Numbered from the stretch's first letter, positions 15,194-23,993 are shown. The stretch is 64,000 bases of DNA from Myxococcales bacterium (GCA_016794365.1 JAEUKB010000030.1:47946-111945); one strand, 5' to 3'. Notes: generated by a model not told the origin, from the letters alone. A program made the numbers and translations.

Positions 15194-17017
15194 ATGCAGA
15201 AAAAGAGTCTGATTCCCACTCCGCTTGTGCCGCCATCGCAGAGCACCAAGACGATCGACATCGTCGAGCCTGCACTCCCGGGTCGATTTCGCTTCTTCGC
15301 GATGCTCTTCTTTATCTACGGAATGATCATCCGTAGCTATTTAGGACGAGTATTTCCGCGCTTAAATCGCAATTTTGGTCCACTAGAAAAAGCGCGCAAG
15401 CTTCGCTCTTTCATGGAAAAAATGGGCGGATTGTGGGTCAAAGCAGGTCAAATTATTGCGCTACGAAGTGACCTATTTGAAGAATCATTTTGCGCAGAAA
15501 TGGCAAAGCTTCAAGATCGCGCACAGGGATTTCCTCTTCATTATGCTAAAAAAACAATTGAGTCAGAATTAGGAAAACCACTGGAAGAAGTGTTTTCAGA
15601 ATTCCCAGACAAACCACTGGCTGCGGCATCGATTGGACAGACCTATCGCGCACGACTGCGTCATCCAGATGTAGAGGTCGTTGTCAAAGTTCGTCGTCCC
15701 ACAATCGAAGATAATTTCAAAGTCGATCTTGGTTATCTACGCAAATATTGCTGGTTTCTTACTCGAATCAATTTCATGCCCAACTTTCGCTGGGAAGAAA
15801 TGTACTGGGAGCTAGAAAGTGCAATCCTAGAAGAGCTTGATTATCGTCAAGAAGCCGCGTCACTTCGTCGGATGAAAAAGAACCTTCGCCGCCATAAGAT
15901 TTATGTACCAGAAGTCTTTTTGGAATACTGCACAGACCGTGTCTTGGTCATGGAAATGGTCAGCGGTGTTTATATGTCTGATTACATTCGTGTCGCATCC
16001 AATGATCCCGAGCGCGTCAACGAATGGCTGCGTGAAAATGATATCAATGCATATCGTGCTGGTGAGCGACTCTTGCTCTCTCACTATCGTCAGCTCTTCG
16101 AGGAAAATATTTATCACTGCGATCTACATCCTGGCAATATTCTATTGATGCGGAAAAGCCAAATTACATTGATCGACTTTGGCTCGGTTGGCAGCACCGA
16201 TAAAACACAGCTCAAGAGATATATGTTCTCTTATAAAGCACTGGCAGAGCGAGACTTTCGCAAGTTTGCTGAAATTTATCTTTTGTTGCCACCTGCCTTG
16301 CCAAATACAGATCTCTCTGAAGTAAAAGAAGAGATTGTGAAGCTATTCCGTGGGTTCGAGCAGAAGGTTCGGATCAAGAGCCTTCCATATCACGAAAAAG
16401 CGGTGGCAAAGGCATCTGGAGATCTGGCCAAAATTGTCGGTGACGCAGGCATCTCGGCAGCCTGGGATTTTTTACGTTCTACGAGAGCGCAGCTAACGCT
16501 GGATGCTTCTTTGGCATTTTTGATGCCCAAAGTTGATTATCTGAAGCTCTTAAAGAAGTACATGCGGCAAATGAACGAGCGACAGCGAAAAGCGGCAACA
16601 TCCACCAAGCTCATTCGTACACAAGCAGCACGAATCAGCGAGCAAGTCGATCTCCCAAATAAGCTGGCAGAGACGATTTACTTTGAAGGTGAGCATTTAC
16701 GAAAAAAAGCATTAAAATACGGTGGATATGTATCGAAAGCGTCGCAGATCTCACTGTTTTTATTTCAGTGGATGGCACGCGGAATGGGAATTTTTTCTGT
16801 TGCTTTCATGATTCTTGCAGCACATCAGCGATACAATGTCCTGCGTCGATTCGACGGAACATGGCTGTCTTCTATCTTGGCGAAAATGCCACAGCTCGGT
16901 GGGCTGGTCTGGTTTTCAATCGCACTGGCAGTGCTCTACGCGAGTCGTGAGTTTATCGTTATCTCGAATATTTTGGCCCGTGCCGAACCATCAAGGCCGA
17001 GCGGTAGTGGTCGTTAA
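15194..17017 (+). CDS. UbiB/AarF/ABC1-family atypical kinase, catalytically intact
   Basis: The product has 607 residues. It carries the family hallmarks: KAGQ (Lys83), the Ala-rich loop AAASIGQ, VVVKVRRP, EELDYRQEA, HCDLHPGN (Asp310) and a DFG (Asp328). The C-terminus has two predicted membrane helices (about 520-545 and 560-585). UbiB-like proteins act at membranes on isoprenoid lipids and quinones. The start at ATG 15194 is preferred over a GTG six codons earlier because it aligns with the N-terminus of the paralogue at 17499; both share an IPTPL motif. Codon use is visibly more AT-rich than in the PKS genes, suggesting a different history. It heads a run with the small protein at 17093 and the degenerate paralogue. 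Confidence 0.9.
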   Translation: MQKKSLIPTPLVPPSQSTKTIDIVEPALPGRFRFFAMLFFIYGMIIRSYLGRVFPRLNRNFGPLEKARKLRSFMEKMGGLWVKAGQIIALRSDLFEESFCAEMAKLQDRAQGFPLHYAKKTIESELGKPLEEVFSEFPDKPLAAASIGQTYRARLRHPDVEVVVKVRRPTIEDNFKVDLGYLRKYCWFLTRINFMPNFRWEEMYWELESAILEELDYRQEAASLRRMKKNLRRHKIYVPEVFLEYCTDRVLVMEMVSGVYMSDYIRVASNDPERVNEWLRENDINAYRAGERLLLSHYRQLFEENIYHCDLHPGNILLMRKSQITLIDFGSVGSTDKTQLKRYMFSYKALAERDFRKFAEIYLLLPPALPNTDLSEVKEEIVKLFRGFEQKVRIKSLPYHEKAVAKASGDLAKIVGDAGISAAWDFLRSTRAQLTLDASLAFLMPKVDYLKLLKKYMRQMNERQRKAATSTKLIRTQAARISEQVDLPNKLAETIYFEGEHLRKKALKYGGYVSKASQISLFLFQWMARGMGIFSVAFMILAAHQRYNVLRRFDGTWLSSILAKMPQLGGLVWFSIALAVLYASREFIVISNILARAEPSRPSGSGR

Positions 17018-17092
17018 GTAGCTCATGCGGGCGCTGTGTTTTGATTGCATAATGAAATCAATTCGCTGGCGCTACATAGAAGGAGAACACAC

Positions 17093-17377
17093 ATGGCTGT
17101 CCAAACTCGTCAGGATGCGAATCAATCCAATCAAGCTCAAGCTGAATCCAGCCATCGCGAGCCGATTGTCATTGATTTGGGCAAAAAGAATCGAAAGCAA
17201 GTGCGTAAGCTCCGCAAAGGCAAGTCTGGCCGATTGATGAATCGCGTCGAAGAAGCCATGGAGCACCTGCGCGAAAATGGTGCAATGAACGAAGATACGC
17301 AGGCGGTCGTGATTGTGGTTCGCGAACGACAGAAGCGAAGACGGAACCGCGCTGCGAAGATCTTGGGGCTCGGGTAA
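17093..17377 (+). CDS. Small basic protein, paralogue of the protein at 13604
   Basis: The product has 94 residues. Core: EPIVIDLGKKNRKQVRKLRK, RLMNRVEEAMEHLRENGAM and AVVIVVRERQKRRRNRAAK, very close to the 13604 protein. Only the N-terminal 20-25 residues differ (Gln/Asn-rich here, Ser/Ala-rich there). The start at 17093 has AAGGAG eight bases upstream; a longer frame from 17045 is less likely. It sits 75 bases after one UbiB-like gene and 121 bases before the other, so it is likely co-transcribed with them. Function unknown. Confidence 0.85.
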   Translation: MAVQTRQDANQSNQAQAESSHREPIVIDLGKKNRKQVRKLRKGKSGRLMNRVEEAMEHLRENGAMNEDTQAVVIVVRERQKRRRNRAAKILGLG

Positions 17378-17432
17378 CGCTGCATCATCGAGCAGTCAGC
17401 GGTGAGCGCTGGCCAAGCGTCTCTGACCGATG

Positions 17433-17465
17433 GGGAGCTGCCGTCATCCACAGATGGCAGTTCCC
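17433..17465 (+). promoter_or_regulatory. RNA hairpin in the leader of the second UbiB-like gene
   Basis: GGGAGCTGCC (17433-17442) pairs with GGCAGTTCCC (17456-17465) with one G-U pair and a 13-base loop. There is no U-tract, so it is not a clear terminator. It lies 33 bases before the ATG at 17499 and could affect translation or mRNA decay. Confidence 0.45.
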
Positions 17466-17498
17466 AGCACAGCAACGCTGACAAGGGCAATAGGAAAC

Positions 17499-19637
17499 AT
17501 GGCTTCGCGAAGATTCAAGCAAGGCTGGATCCCGACACCACTACGTCGAAATAATAGGAATGCGTATTCTGACCTATCGGTGTCTGATGCGGGTCAAGCG
17601 CTGACTTCCACACAAGCAGCACCAAAACAGCAACCCATGCTGACGGCAGTCTCGAAAACTGTCGGTGAGTCTGCGCTGGTCAAGGCAGGTAGCAAAGTCG
17701 TGGCGGCTGCCGGTAAAGCCGTGGAATCTGCCAACGCCTTTTCGGCTGGTACAGCGCTGCTTTCTGCGGCAGGAAACGCTCTTTCCTCCGTTCAACGCTC
17801 AGCGACCAACACGGCTTTGTCCGCAGCTCGCGCGTCAGTGGCCGCAGCAGTGCTCGCGTCCTCTGCGGTTCCGATTCCATCGCCTGTCGATCTCTTGAGT
17901 CGTGCGTCATTTATTCTTCGTTACGTAATTCGCACTATATTTCGTGAAGTGACCCGCAATTTTAAGTCAATTTTTGGCATTAAATCTGTTCGTACAAAGG
18001 AATATGCACAAGAAGGGATTGACTTTGCAGAACGAATGGGTGGTATGTGGGTTCATCTGACGCAGATGGCCTCGCTACGTGGCGATCTTCTTGGGACTGA
18101 ATATTGCAATGAATTGGCACGTACACGAGATATTCGTACGCCCTGGCCTTTCCAGGAAATTCGTCAGATTGTAGAGGCAGAGCTAAAGACTGTTGGGACT
18201 TCATTTGAGGAAACATTCCTTGAATTTGATGAAAAACCGGTCACTTGCCGCACGTTCGGACAGGTTCATCGGGCTCGTCTTCGTGAAAATCAGCAAGAGG
18301 TAATGGTCCGCGTCCGTACACCGGATGCAGTGGATCGCGCAGCCAAAGACTGGCGCTATTTCCGTATTTTCTTATTCTTGGCTGAGCACCTGGACTTTGA
18401 ACCACATCTACGCTGGGAAGACTTGACCTTTGAAGTCAAAGCAGCCACCGATGATCTCTTGGATTTCCGAAGTGAAGTCGATGAAATTCGACGCATTGCG
18501 AAGATCTTACGAGCACGTAAAATTTATATTCCACAGCCTTATCGCAGATATTGCACAGAACGAATGCTGGTTAGTGAGTACATCCATGGTGTGACCGTTG
18601 CTGATTTGATGCGTATGTCGGTGGAAGATCCTGTTCGCTATGAAGAATGGATGCACGAAAACCAGATCGATCCACGCCGAATCTGGCGTCGCCTTTTCAA
18701 TGCACACAATGAGATGTTATTTGAGCACAATCTCTTCTTCACAGAGCTGACTCCCGATGGAATTATGCTATTGAAGGGAAATCGTTTGGCATTTGTCAGC
18801 CTGGGAACAATTGGAACACTAGATACTGACCTACAACGAAAGTACCGCTCACTTTGCAGAGCGCTGCTCGAAGAAGACTTCTCGAAAGCCTGTGATTATT
18901 ATCTAACTTTGGGACCAGCTCTTCCTTATATTGACATGACAAATATGAAGCAGCTCACCATCAGAGCGCTTCGAAAATGGGAATCAAGAACACACGTCAA
19001 GAATCGACCTTATCGTGAAAAATCCATTGGTGCTGCCATTGCCGAGCTTGGCCACTGTGCAAGCAGCCAAGAGCTGCCAACATTTTGGAACCTAGCGCGG
19101 CTACAGCTGGCAGAACGGATCCTGAATACATCCCTTGAGTTTTTTGATCCAACCCGCAGTGGGCTCAAAGCGCTTCAGTCTTATGAGCGTGGAGCACAGA
19201 TGCGTGCAATCAAAAATGCGGCAGGAAGTCCCAAGAAGATCAGGAAGCGCTTTGAAAGTGCAATAGATGCCGCACAGCTCAACTTGCAGCTGGTCGAAAA
19301 CTTTGAAAAAGATGGCGAAAATATTCGTCGAAGATTGGTGGGCGTTCAGGCCAAGTTGAGCAAAGTCTCAGAGGTTGCAGGTCGCTTGGTTGTGATGATA
19401 TCGAAGCTAGCCATGGTTGTGCTCGTCATTCAGCTATATATGTATGTGCGACACAACACAGCGACGATGATCAACATTCCAGGACAAAGCTCGCTGGTTC
19501 ACGCACTCAGTCAGCTTCGTCCACAGAGTCGAGTTGGCTGGATCGCGCTGCTTCTGTTCCTGTACTACATTCGTCGCTTCTTGATGAAGATCGCGCGTCA
19601 GCTTTTTGCAAAGGAAGTCCGTCCCAGCGATGTATGA
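17499..19637 (+). CDS. UbiB/AarF-family pseudokinase
   Basis: The product has 712 residues from ATG 17499 (AGGA just upstream; a GTG-type extension to 17430 is possible). It aligns with the 15194 protein throughout, but every catalytic motif is changed. KxGQ is HLTQ (186-189). The Lys of VVVKV is Arg271. The HxDLHPGN motif is FTELTPDG with Glu416. DFG is SLG (Ser434). An Ala/Val/Ser-rich insertion of about 100 residues (about 60-150) precedes the fold and may be a membrane-surface helix. Two C-terminal membrane helices are kept. Length and frame are fully preserved, so it looks like a selected pseudokinase and not a decaying gene. It may scaffold or regulate the active paralogue. Confidence 0.88.
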   Translation: MASRRFKQGWIPTPLRRNNRNAYSDLSVSDAGQALTSTQAAPKQQPMLTAVSKTVGESALVKAGSKVVAAAGKAVESANAFSAGTALLSAAGNALSSVQRSATNTALSAARASVAAAVLASSAVPIPSPVDLLSRASFILRYVIRTIFREVTRNFKSIFGIKSVRTKEYAQEGIDFAERMGGMWVHLTQMASLRGDLLGTEYCNELARTRDIRTPWPFQEIRQIVEAELKTVGTSFEETFLEFDEKPVTCRTFGQVHRARLRENQQEVMVRVRTPDAVDRAAKDWRYFRIFLFLAEHLDFEPHLRWEDLTFEVKAATDDLLDFRSEVDEIRRIAKILRARKIYIPQPYRRYCTERMLVSEYIHGVTVADLMRMSVEDPVRYEEWMHENQIDPRRIWRRLFNAHNEMLFEHNLFFTELTPDGIMLLKGNRLAFVSLGTIGTLDTDLQRKYRSLCRALLEEDFSKACDYYLTLGPALPYIDMTNMKQLTIRALRKWESRTHVKNRPYREKSIGAAIAELGHCASSQELPTFWNLARLQLAERILNTSLEFFDPTRSGLKALQSYERGAQMRAIKNAAGSPKKIRKRFESAIDAAQLNLQLVENFEKDGENIRRRLVGVQAKLSKVSEVAGRLVVMISKLAMVVLVIQLYMYVRHNTATMINIPGQSSLVHALSQLRPQSRVGWIALLLFLYYIRRFLMKIARQLFAKEVRPSDV

Positions 19638-19696
19638 ATCGCGTGACTCATACCGTATCAAGCATCATAGAGCGTTGGCTTGGGCGCTGTAACGCC

Positions 19697-20599
19697 TCAG
19701 GTCTGCTCGTCAGGACACGCCGTACAGAATGCTTCGATCCGCTCGCAGAGCCGACGCATGTCTCGTTCCACAGTGAAGAGAAGGTTCAGCTTCACGGTGC
19801 GCTGCATATCCGAACCGCACTGACGCGCAATGCTTGGATAGTAGGACAACAGGAATGCCTGAAGCGACGGATCAAAAGGAATCCGCTGCGCCATGAGCTT
19901 TCGGGTCTCGACCACAGTCAAGTGCGCATCAAGCACCGCTGTAGGCTGCGTAGAAGCGGACAGATAGAGGCTCTCTGCATCGACTCCTGTTCGGACCAGA
20001 AGCTGTGGAATCTGACTGGCAGAAGGACTTCCCATCAGCAGGGAGGACTCTGTTTGGGCGAGTCGAAACGCACGCGCCACGCTACAGCCCAGCGCGCACT
20101 GTTCGTAGAACGTCGCAGCCAGCGTGAGCGCAACGGGATCCTCGATCGTTCCATCTATCGCAATCACACAGTCTACATACTGGCTGAGTGAATGTGCATC
20201 AGCGACGGAATAGCAGGTGTTTAGGAAGACCAAGCGGAGCTCGCGCGAAAACTCACGAACCAGATCGCACAGGATGCTCTTTCCGACCAACGTACGGGGT
20301 CGATCATCTTCCGCTGTAGGAATCGATGATTCCAGAAGCAGTGCTCCGCTTTTTGTGCCGTGACCACTGAGATGCAAAACCTGCGGTCTGTGTAGCTGCA
20401 AAAGTCGCAGCAAGTCTCGTGAGCGTGTCGATCCGAGCATCGCAAAGTCGAACCCACAGAGTCTCCGCTGTGGTTCTTCCTTCTGAATCAGACGCTCTGC
20501 TCTCTCGACGCGCTCTTCGATCTCGCGCTGCTCGGCAGAGAGCTGAAGGCTCTTCACTTCTGGGTTGGCGGCACACAGCAGAATTTTGATCGGGGACAC
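19697..20599 (-). CDS. CHAT-domain (caspase-like) protease with C-terminal effector-associated-type domain
   Basis: The product has 300 residues. The CHAT/caspase-like domain fills about 1-210 with His80 (LSGHGTKSG) and Cys129 (FLNTCYSV), the expected dyad. Residues 240-295 form a small helical domain (LQAFLLSYYPSIARQCGSDM, then QRTVKLNLL) that matches the C-terminus of the FHA protein at 32121. This resembles the effector-associated domains known to link effectors to sensors by homotypic contacts in bacterial conflict systems. The start is a GTG with AGAGGAG eight bases upstream. It lies 42 bases after the kinase stop and probably ends that operon. Substrate unknown. Confidence 0.85.
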   Translation of the reverse strand: MSPIKILLCAANPEVKSLQLSAEQREIEERVERAERLIQKEEPQRRLCGFDFAMLGSTRSRDLLRLLQLHRPQVLHLSGHGTKSGALLLESSIPTAEDDRPRTLVGKSILCDLVREFSRELRLVFLNTCYSVADAHSLSQYVDCVIAIDGTIEDPVALTLAATFYEQCALGCSVARAFRLAQTESSLLMGSPSASQIPQLLVRTGVDAESLYLSASTQPTAVLDAHLTVVETRKLMAQRIPFDPSLQAFLLSYYPSIARQCGSDMQRTVKLNLLFTVERDMRRLCERIEAFCTACPDEQT

Positions 20600-20641
20600 A
20601 ACAGACTCCTCTGTTTGCTACGTGAGCCAGAGGAATTGCAA

Positions 20642-21353
20642 TCACCGCGCCAGGTTTTCGCTCATCAACAAACAGGAAGAGGGCAGCGAAACGCGCTGCA
20701 CCGTGGGGACGGAAGACGACATCCGCAGCGTGGAACCATGGGCAGATGCACGCTTAAGCGGCGAGACGGACGGAGGACTGGTTCCTGTCGTTCCTCCAGA
20801 CGGTACGATGCTGGGCTTGCGCTGCTTTTCGATCGAAGCGCCCGGACCACATGAATACACAAGCAGCAGCAGCGGCATGGCAACCAGTGTGGCGATGAGC
20901 ATCCGCCGGACAACACGATGCGAGGGCTGACGAATCGGAATCTCTGGCTGAAGAACTGTGCGAGCCTCCGAGGACGCTTTGGGTGATGGCGCAACCAACA
21001 GACCTGCACTGATGTCGCGCGCACTGATGCTGCTGCGCAGGAAGACATCGCGATACAGCCAGTTGAGCTGCCGCAAGACATCCTCCATCGCGGGACGATT
21101 CGCAGGATCGCGGTGCAACATGCGCTGAATCAGAAGCGAGAGCATTTTCGGTGTGTTGGGTACAAGCTCGCGGATATCGGGTGGTTCCTTCGTAAGCTGT
21201 GCGCCCCAGATTTGTAGGGGCTCCGATCCTAGGAACGGAGTGCGCCCCGCAAGAAGCTCAAACAGCGTCGATCCAAGCGAGTAAACATCCGCGCGATCAG
21301 TCGCTGCGCGCGCATCAAACATCTGCTCAGGAGCCATGTAACAGAGCGTTCCG
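20642..21353 (-). pseudogene. Ser/Thr kinase, C-terminal part, split off by the recombinase element
   Basis: The frame resumes inside the activation loop with GTLCYMAPEQ and continues through the C-lobe (DVYSLGSTLFELLAGRTPF, RDPANRP), a membrane helix (RRMLIATLVAMPLLLLVY) and a short Ser/Thr-rich tail. Joined in frame with the N-terminal part at 23988-24531, it would make a kinase of about 418 residues reading AYGTLCYMAPEQ across the join. On its own this piece has no start region or ATP site. Coding is otherwise undamaged, so the split is recent or reversible. Confidence 0.88.
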
Positions 21354-21354
21354 T
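21348..21354. repeat. Left attachment core
   Basis: This GTTCCGT copy has kinase C-terminal sequence on its left and element sequence (GCGATG...) on its right. The identical core is at 23987. Confidence 0.75.
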
Positions 21355-21375
21355 GCGATGTGTAATTAAGCGGGG

Positions 21376-22527
21376 GTGCTGAAGCGTAGGTACAAGCCGC
21401 AGAAAGACCCACGCGTTGATTTCATCGTCAAGTTTCAATACGATGGGAATGTGCCGGAGTCTGCACCTAGCGTCGTTGGATACCTACGGGTATCGACCAC
21501 CGAACAGAAAGATGAAGGAGTGAGCCTGGACGTGCAGCGCGAGCGCATTGTCGCGTACTGCAAAATGTTCCAGCACAACCTCATTGCGATCTACGCGGAT
21601 GATCACACCGGACGGAATATGGATCGCCCCGGATTTCAGGCGGCGCTGGCGCGGATGGTCGAGACAGACTCAGTCTTGATGTCCGTCAGCATGGACCGGA
21701 TTTCACGCAATGTAGGGGACTGGACGTATCTGCTCGATACGTACTTTGGGAAAGGGAAATCCTACAAGCTGCTTGCGTTTGACTGCGCCGGGATGGACCC
21801 AAGGACAGCGACGGGGCGTATGCTCCTCATGATGCGGGCGGTGATGGCGCAGGGAGAGATCGACTCCACCAGCGAGCGCACGCAGGTCGCGATGGATCAC
21901 CTGAAGGCGCAGGGGATTCCATGCGGAGGACTCCCTTATGGGAAGGTGTACTCCAAACAGCTTGATGAGCACGGGCGGCGCATCGTCGTCGAGGTTCCCG
22001 AGCAGATCGAGACGCTCAAGTACATTCGGCAGCTCCATCATCAGGGAAAAGGAATCAAGACGATCACGGACATTCTGGAAAAGGAGAAACGTCCATCTCC
22101 CAGAGGAAAGGAATGGAACCGTGCGATTGTGCGGCGCATCTTGCAAAGGGAAGGACTCCTGACTGTTCGTCAATTCGATCGAACGGGAGCGATCCGCGAT
22201 ACGGACACAGTCGCGAGGCGCATCGCGGAGCTACGCGCCAAGCACCTGAACTACTCCGAAATCGGCGCGCAACTTACGCGCGAAAACTTGATGCCTCCGG
22301 TTGGATCAAAGTGGCATGCACAGACTGTCGCGCAGACGTGGAACACGACGACGACGTATGACCCGCAGAAGGCCATTGAGATTGCCGTGGGGCTCTACCG
22401 GGCGAACTATAGTCTGCGCAGAATTGGGGAGGAGCTGTCACTCCGAGGAATGACCCCGCAGCGTGGTGGCGTGTGGCATGCGGCGCAGGTGCGGCAACTG
22501 CTGTTGCTCGGAAAGGCTGGTGTTTGA
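21376..22527 (+). CDS. Serine recombinase/integrase
   Basis: The product has 383 residues. The resolvase domain starts near residue 33 (VVGYLRVSTTEQ, catalytic Ser in RVS) and includes MDRISRN and the long helix after GRMLLMMRAVMAQ. A recombinase domain follows (GIPCGGLPYGKVY). Two repeated helix-turn-helix-like units lie near the C-terminus (NYSEIGAQLTREN and YSLRRIGEELSLRGM). It lacks the long zinc-ribbon coiled coil of large phage integrases. The start is a GTG 22 bases inside the left end; the next in-frame GTG is at 21451. It is predicted to integrate and excise the element. Confidence 0.92.
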   Translation: MLKRRYKPQKDPRVDFIVKFQYDGNVPESAPSVVGYLRVSTTEQKDEGVSLDVQRERIVAYCKMFQHNLIAIYADDHTGRNMDRPGFQAALARMVETDSVLMSVSMDRISRNVGDWTYLLDTYFGKGKSYKLLAFDCAGMDPRTATGRMLLMMRAVMAQGEIDSTSERTQVAMDHLKAQGIPCGGLPYGKVYSKQLDEHGRRIVVEVPEQIETLKYIRQLHHQGKGIKTITDILEKEKRPSPRGKEWNRAIVRRILQREGLLTVRQFDRTGAIRDTDTVARRIAELRAKHLNYSEIGAQLTRENLMPPVGSKWHAQTVAQTWNTTTTYDPQKAIEIAVGLYRANYSLRRIGEELSLRGMTPQRGGVWHAAQVRQLLLLGKAGV

Positions 22528-22713
22528 AGTTTGGTCCTTAGGACATCGATTATTGTTGGGGCACTGGCCACTGACAGCTCGCATACCCGAGCGTCTGCGG
22601 CACTCGCTTAATGGCCGGATTCTGAGGCACGAAATCGACAGTATCCTGGAATCAGGCAGCAGCATGAGCAGCAGGGCTGTCAGCTTGCCGACGCAAAGAC
22701 AGAGCTTGCCGAG

Positions 22714-23103
22714 ATGTCCCGACGTCGTGAAGACCTGGCTTCGACGGTGAAGAAGTTGGAGGAGACGACGGAGCAGATTGAGCAGCGAGCCAGCGACGCT
22801 GAACAGAAAGTGAAGCAGGGCGAACATGCGCTGGAAGTCGAGCGCAAACAAGCCGAGGAAGCGAAGCGAGGCCGTGACGAGTCGCAAGCGCACGTCGAGC
22901 GGCTACAGCGACGGCTGGAGGCGGAGCAGGCAAGACGCACTGAGGCAGAGGAGCACATAGACTCGCTACGCAAGGAACGAGTGGGGGTAGTTGTCACCTC
23001 CTGGGTTCAGCTCGGCGTCCTCAGGCATGAGCGGGATGAGCGATACGCGAGACTGCTGACAAACGAGCGAAGAGATGACATGTGCGCGAGGATGATGCTG
23101 TGA
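22714..23103 (+). CDS. Coiled-coil protein, probably N-terminally truncated
   Basis: The 129-residue frame is almost wholly coiled coil from residues 5 to 95 (VKKLEETTEQIEQRASDAEQ), with a short non-helical tail. In-frame coiled-coil-like codons continue about 100 bases upstream of the ATG to a stop at 22610, so the true N-terminus may be lost. The composition recalls KfrA-type coiled-coil DNA-binding proteins of plasmids, but no DNA-binding head is visible. A remnant is as likely as a gene. Confidence 0.5.
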   Translation: MSRRREDLASTVKKLEETTEQIEQRASDAEQKVKQGEHALEVERKQAEEAKRGRDESQAHVERLQRRLEAEQARRTEAEEHIDSLRKERVGVVVTSWVQLGVLRHERDERYARLLTNERRDDMCARMML

Positions 23104-23246
23104 CCCGTCAGAAAGCGAGCTGTTCTGTCCGGTGGTGATTCCCACGGATCAGTGTGGATCGTCCCGTTCGCACACTGGACGATGGCTCCGATGTGGGTAC
23201 ACTCCGCAGGCATTTGCGTTCCGCGCGGCTGCTTGTGGCTTCTTGG

Positions 23247-23263
23247 GGTCACAACTTGTGACC
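23247..23263. promoter_or_regulatory. 17-base palindromic operator upstream of the ORF6N gene
   Basis: The site is GGTCACAACTTGTGACC, with perfect 8-base arms and one central base, 53 bases before the ORF6N start. The same GGTCACA/TGTGACC core recurs inside that gene at 23531. Confidence 0.7.
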
Positions 23264-23315
23264 ATAGAGCGCTGTGCGACGGAGCAATCGGCACAACCGA
23301 ACGGGAAAGTCTGAC

Positions 23316-23858
23316 ATGACGGACAGCCAAACGACTCAAGTTGCGCTCATCTCCTCGGACACGCTGACCGGTTCTATCCTGGTCATCCGAGGCCACAAGG
23401 TCATGCTCGACGCCGACCTCGCCGCACTGTATGGCGTCGAGACCAAGGCGCTCAACCAGGCCGTCCGCCGCAACATTGAGCGATTCCCTGACGACTTCAT
23501 GTTCCAGCTCACCAGCGACGAAGCGATTGGTTTAAGGTCACAAACTGTGACCTTAAAGACCGGTCGCGGGCAGCATCGAAAGTACCTGCCATTTGCCTTC
23601 ACCGAGCAAGGCATCGCGATGCTGTCGAGCGTTCTCAAGAGCCCGCGCGCCATCCAAGTCAACATCGAGATCATGCGAGCCTTCGTGCGATTGCGGCAGA
23701 TGGTAACGAGCAATGCGGATCTGGCGCGAAAGCTCAATGCGCTCGAACGAAAATACGATGGTCAGTTCAAGATTGTCTTTGCCGCCATTCGGGAGTTCAC
23801 GGAGCCAATCCCAAAGAAAAAGGGCCGCCCGATTGGCTTCCGTTCTGATGAGGAGTAA
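23316..23858 (+). CDS. ORF6N-domain (phage antirepressor-like) protein
   Basis: The product has 180 residues. The ORF6N domain covers about 20-125: [35 protein letters not shown] and [17 protein letters not shown] helical region and a Lys-rich tail follow. The start at 23316 has GGGAAAG upstream; a GTG-type start 14 codons earlier lies in the same frame. ORF6N proteins are DNA-binding regulators of phages and genomic islands. The matching palindromes in its promoter and coding region suggest self-control. It may govern the neighbouring recombinase. Confidence 0.88.
   Translation: MTDSQTTQVALISSDTLTGSILVIRGHKVMLDADLAALYGVETKALNQAVRRNIERFPDDFMFQLTSDEAIGLRSQTVTLKTGRGQHRKYLPFAFTEQGIAMLSSVLKSPRAIQVNIEIMRAFVRLRQMVTSNADLARKLNALERKYDGQFKIVFAAIREFTEPIPKKKGRPIGFRSDEE
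23531..23557. promoter_or_regulatory. Intragenic palindrome matching the ORF6N promoter operator
   Basis: Perfect 12-base arms (TTTAAGGTCACA and TGTGACCTTAAA) flank three bases. The site lies inside the ORF6N coding sequence and shares GGTCACA/TGTGACC with the promoter site at 23247. It could be a second operator or roadblock. Confidence 0.65.
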
Positions 23859-23986
23859 ACGTACGCTCGTACCGGCCCGCACGCTTCCCATCCCTTCCTC
23901 TGCCTACCTGTCTTCCTCCTTTTCCGATTCCTAAGCAGCGCTGTCGCAACACCATGCAGCGACGATAAAAAAGAAAAGCTTGCACG

Positions 23987-23993
23987 GTTCCGT
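23987..23993. repeat. Right attachment core
   Basis: This GTTCCGT copy has element sequence (TTGCACG) on its left and kinase N-terminal sequence (ATGCACAGCC) on its right. It is identical to the core at 21348. Confidence 0.75.

Larger units (their letters stand above)
21348..23993. mobile_element. Serine-recombinase integrative element inserted in a kinase gene
   Basis: A 2639-base unit is bounded by identical 7-base copies of GTTCCGT (21348-21354 and 23987-23993). The flanks are the two halves of one Ser/Thr kinase gene, in frame across the shared 7 bases. Inside are a serine recombinase next to the left end, a coiled-coil frame and an ORF6N protein. There are no capsid, replication or conjugation genes. 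This is a minimal integrative or satellite-like element. The boundaries come directly from the sequence; mobility is inferred from the recombinase. Confidence 0.85.

Noticed and set aside
23797..23987. Kinase N-terminal part as a complete 241-residue protein
   Set aside because: The last 60 residues are read from element DNA and have no kinase features; the kinase continues at 21353.
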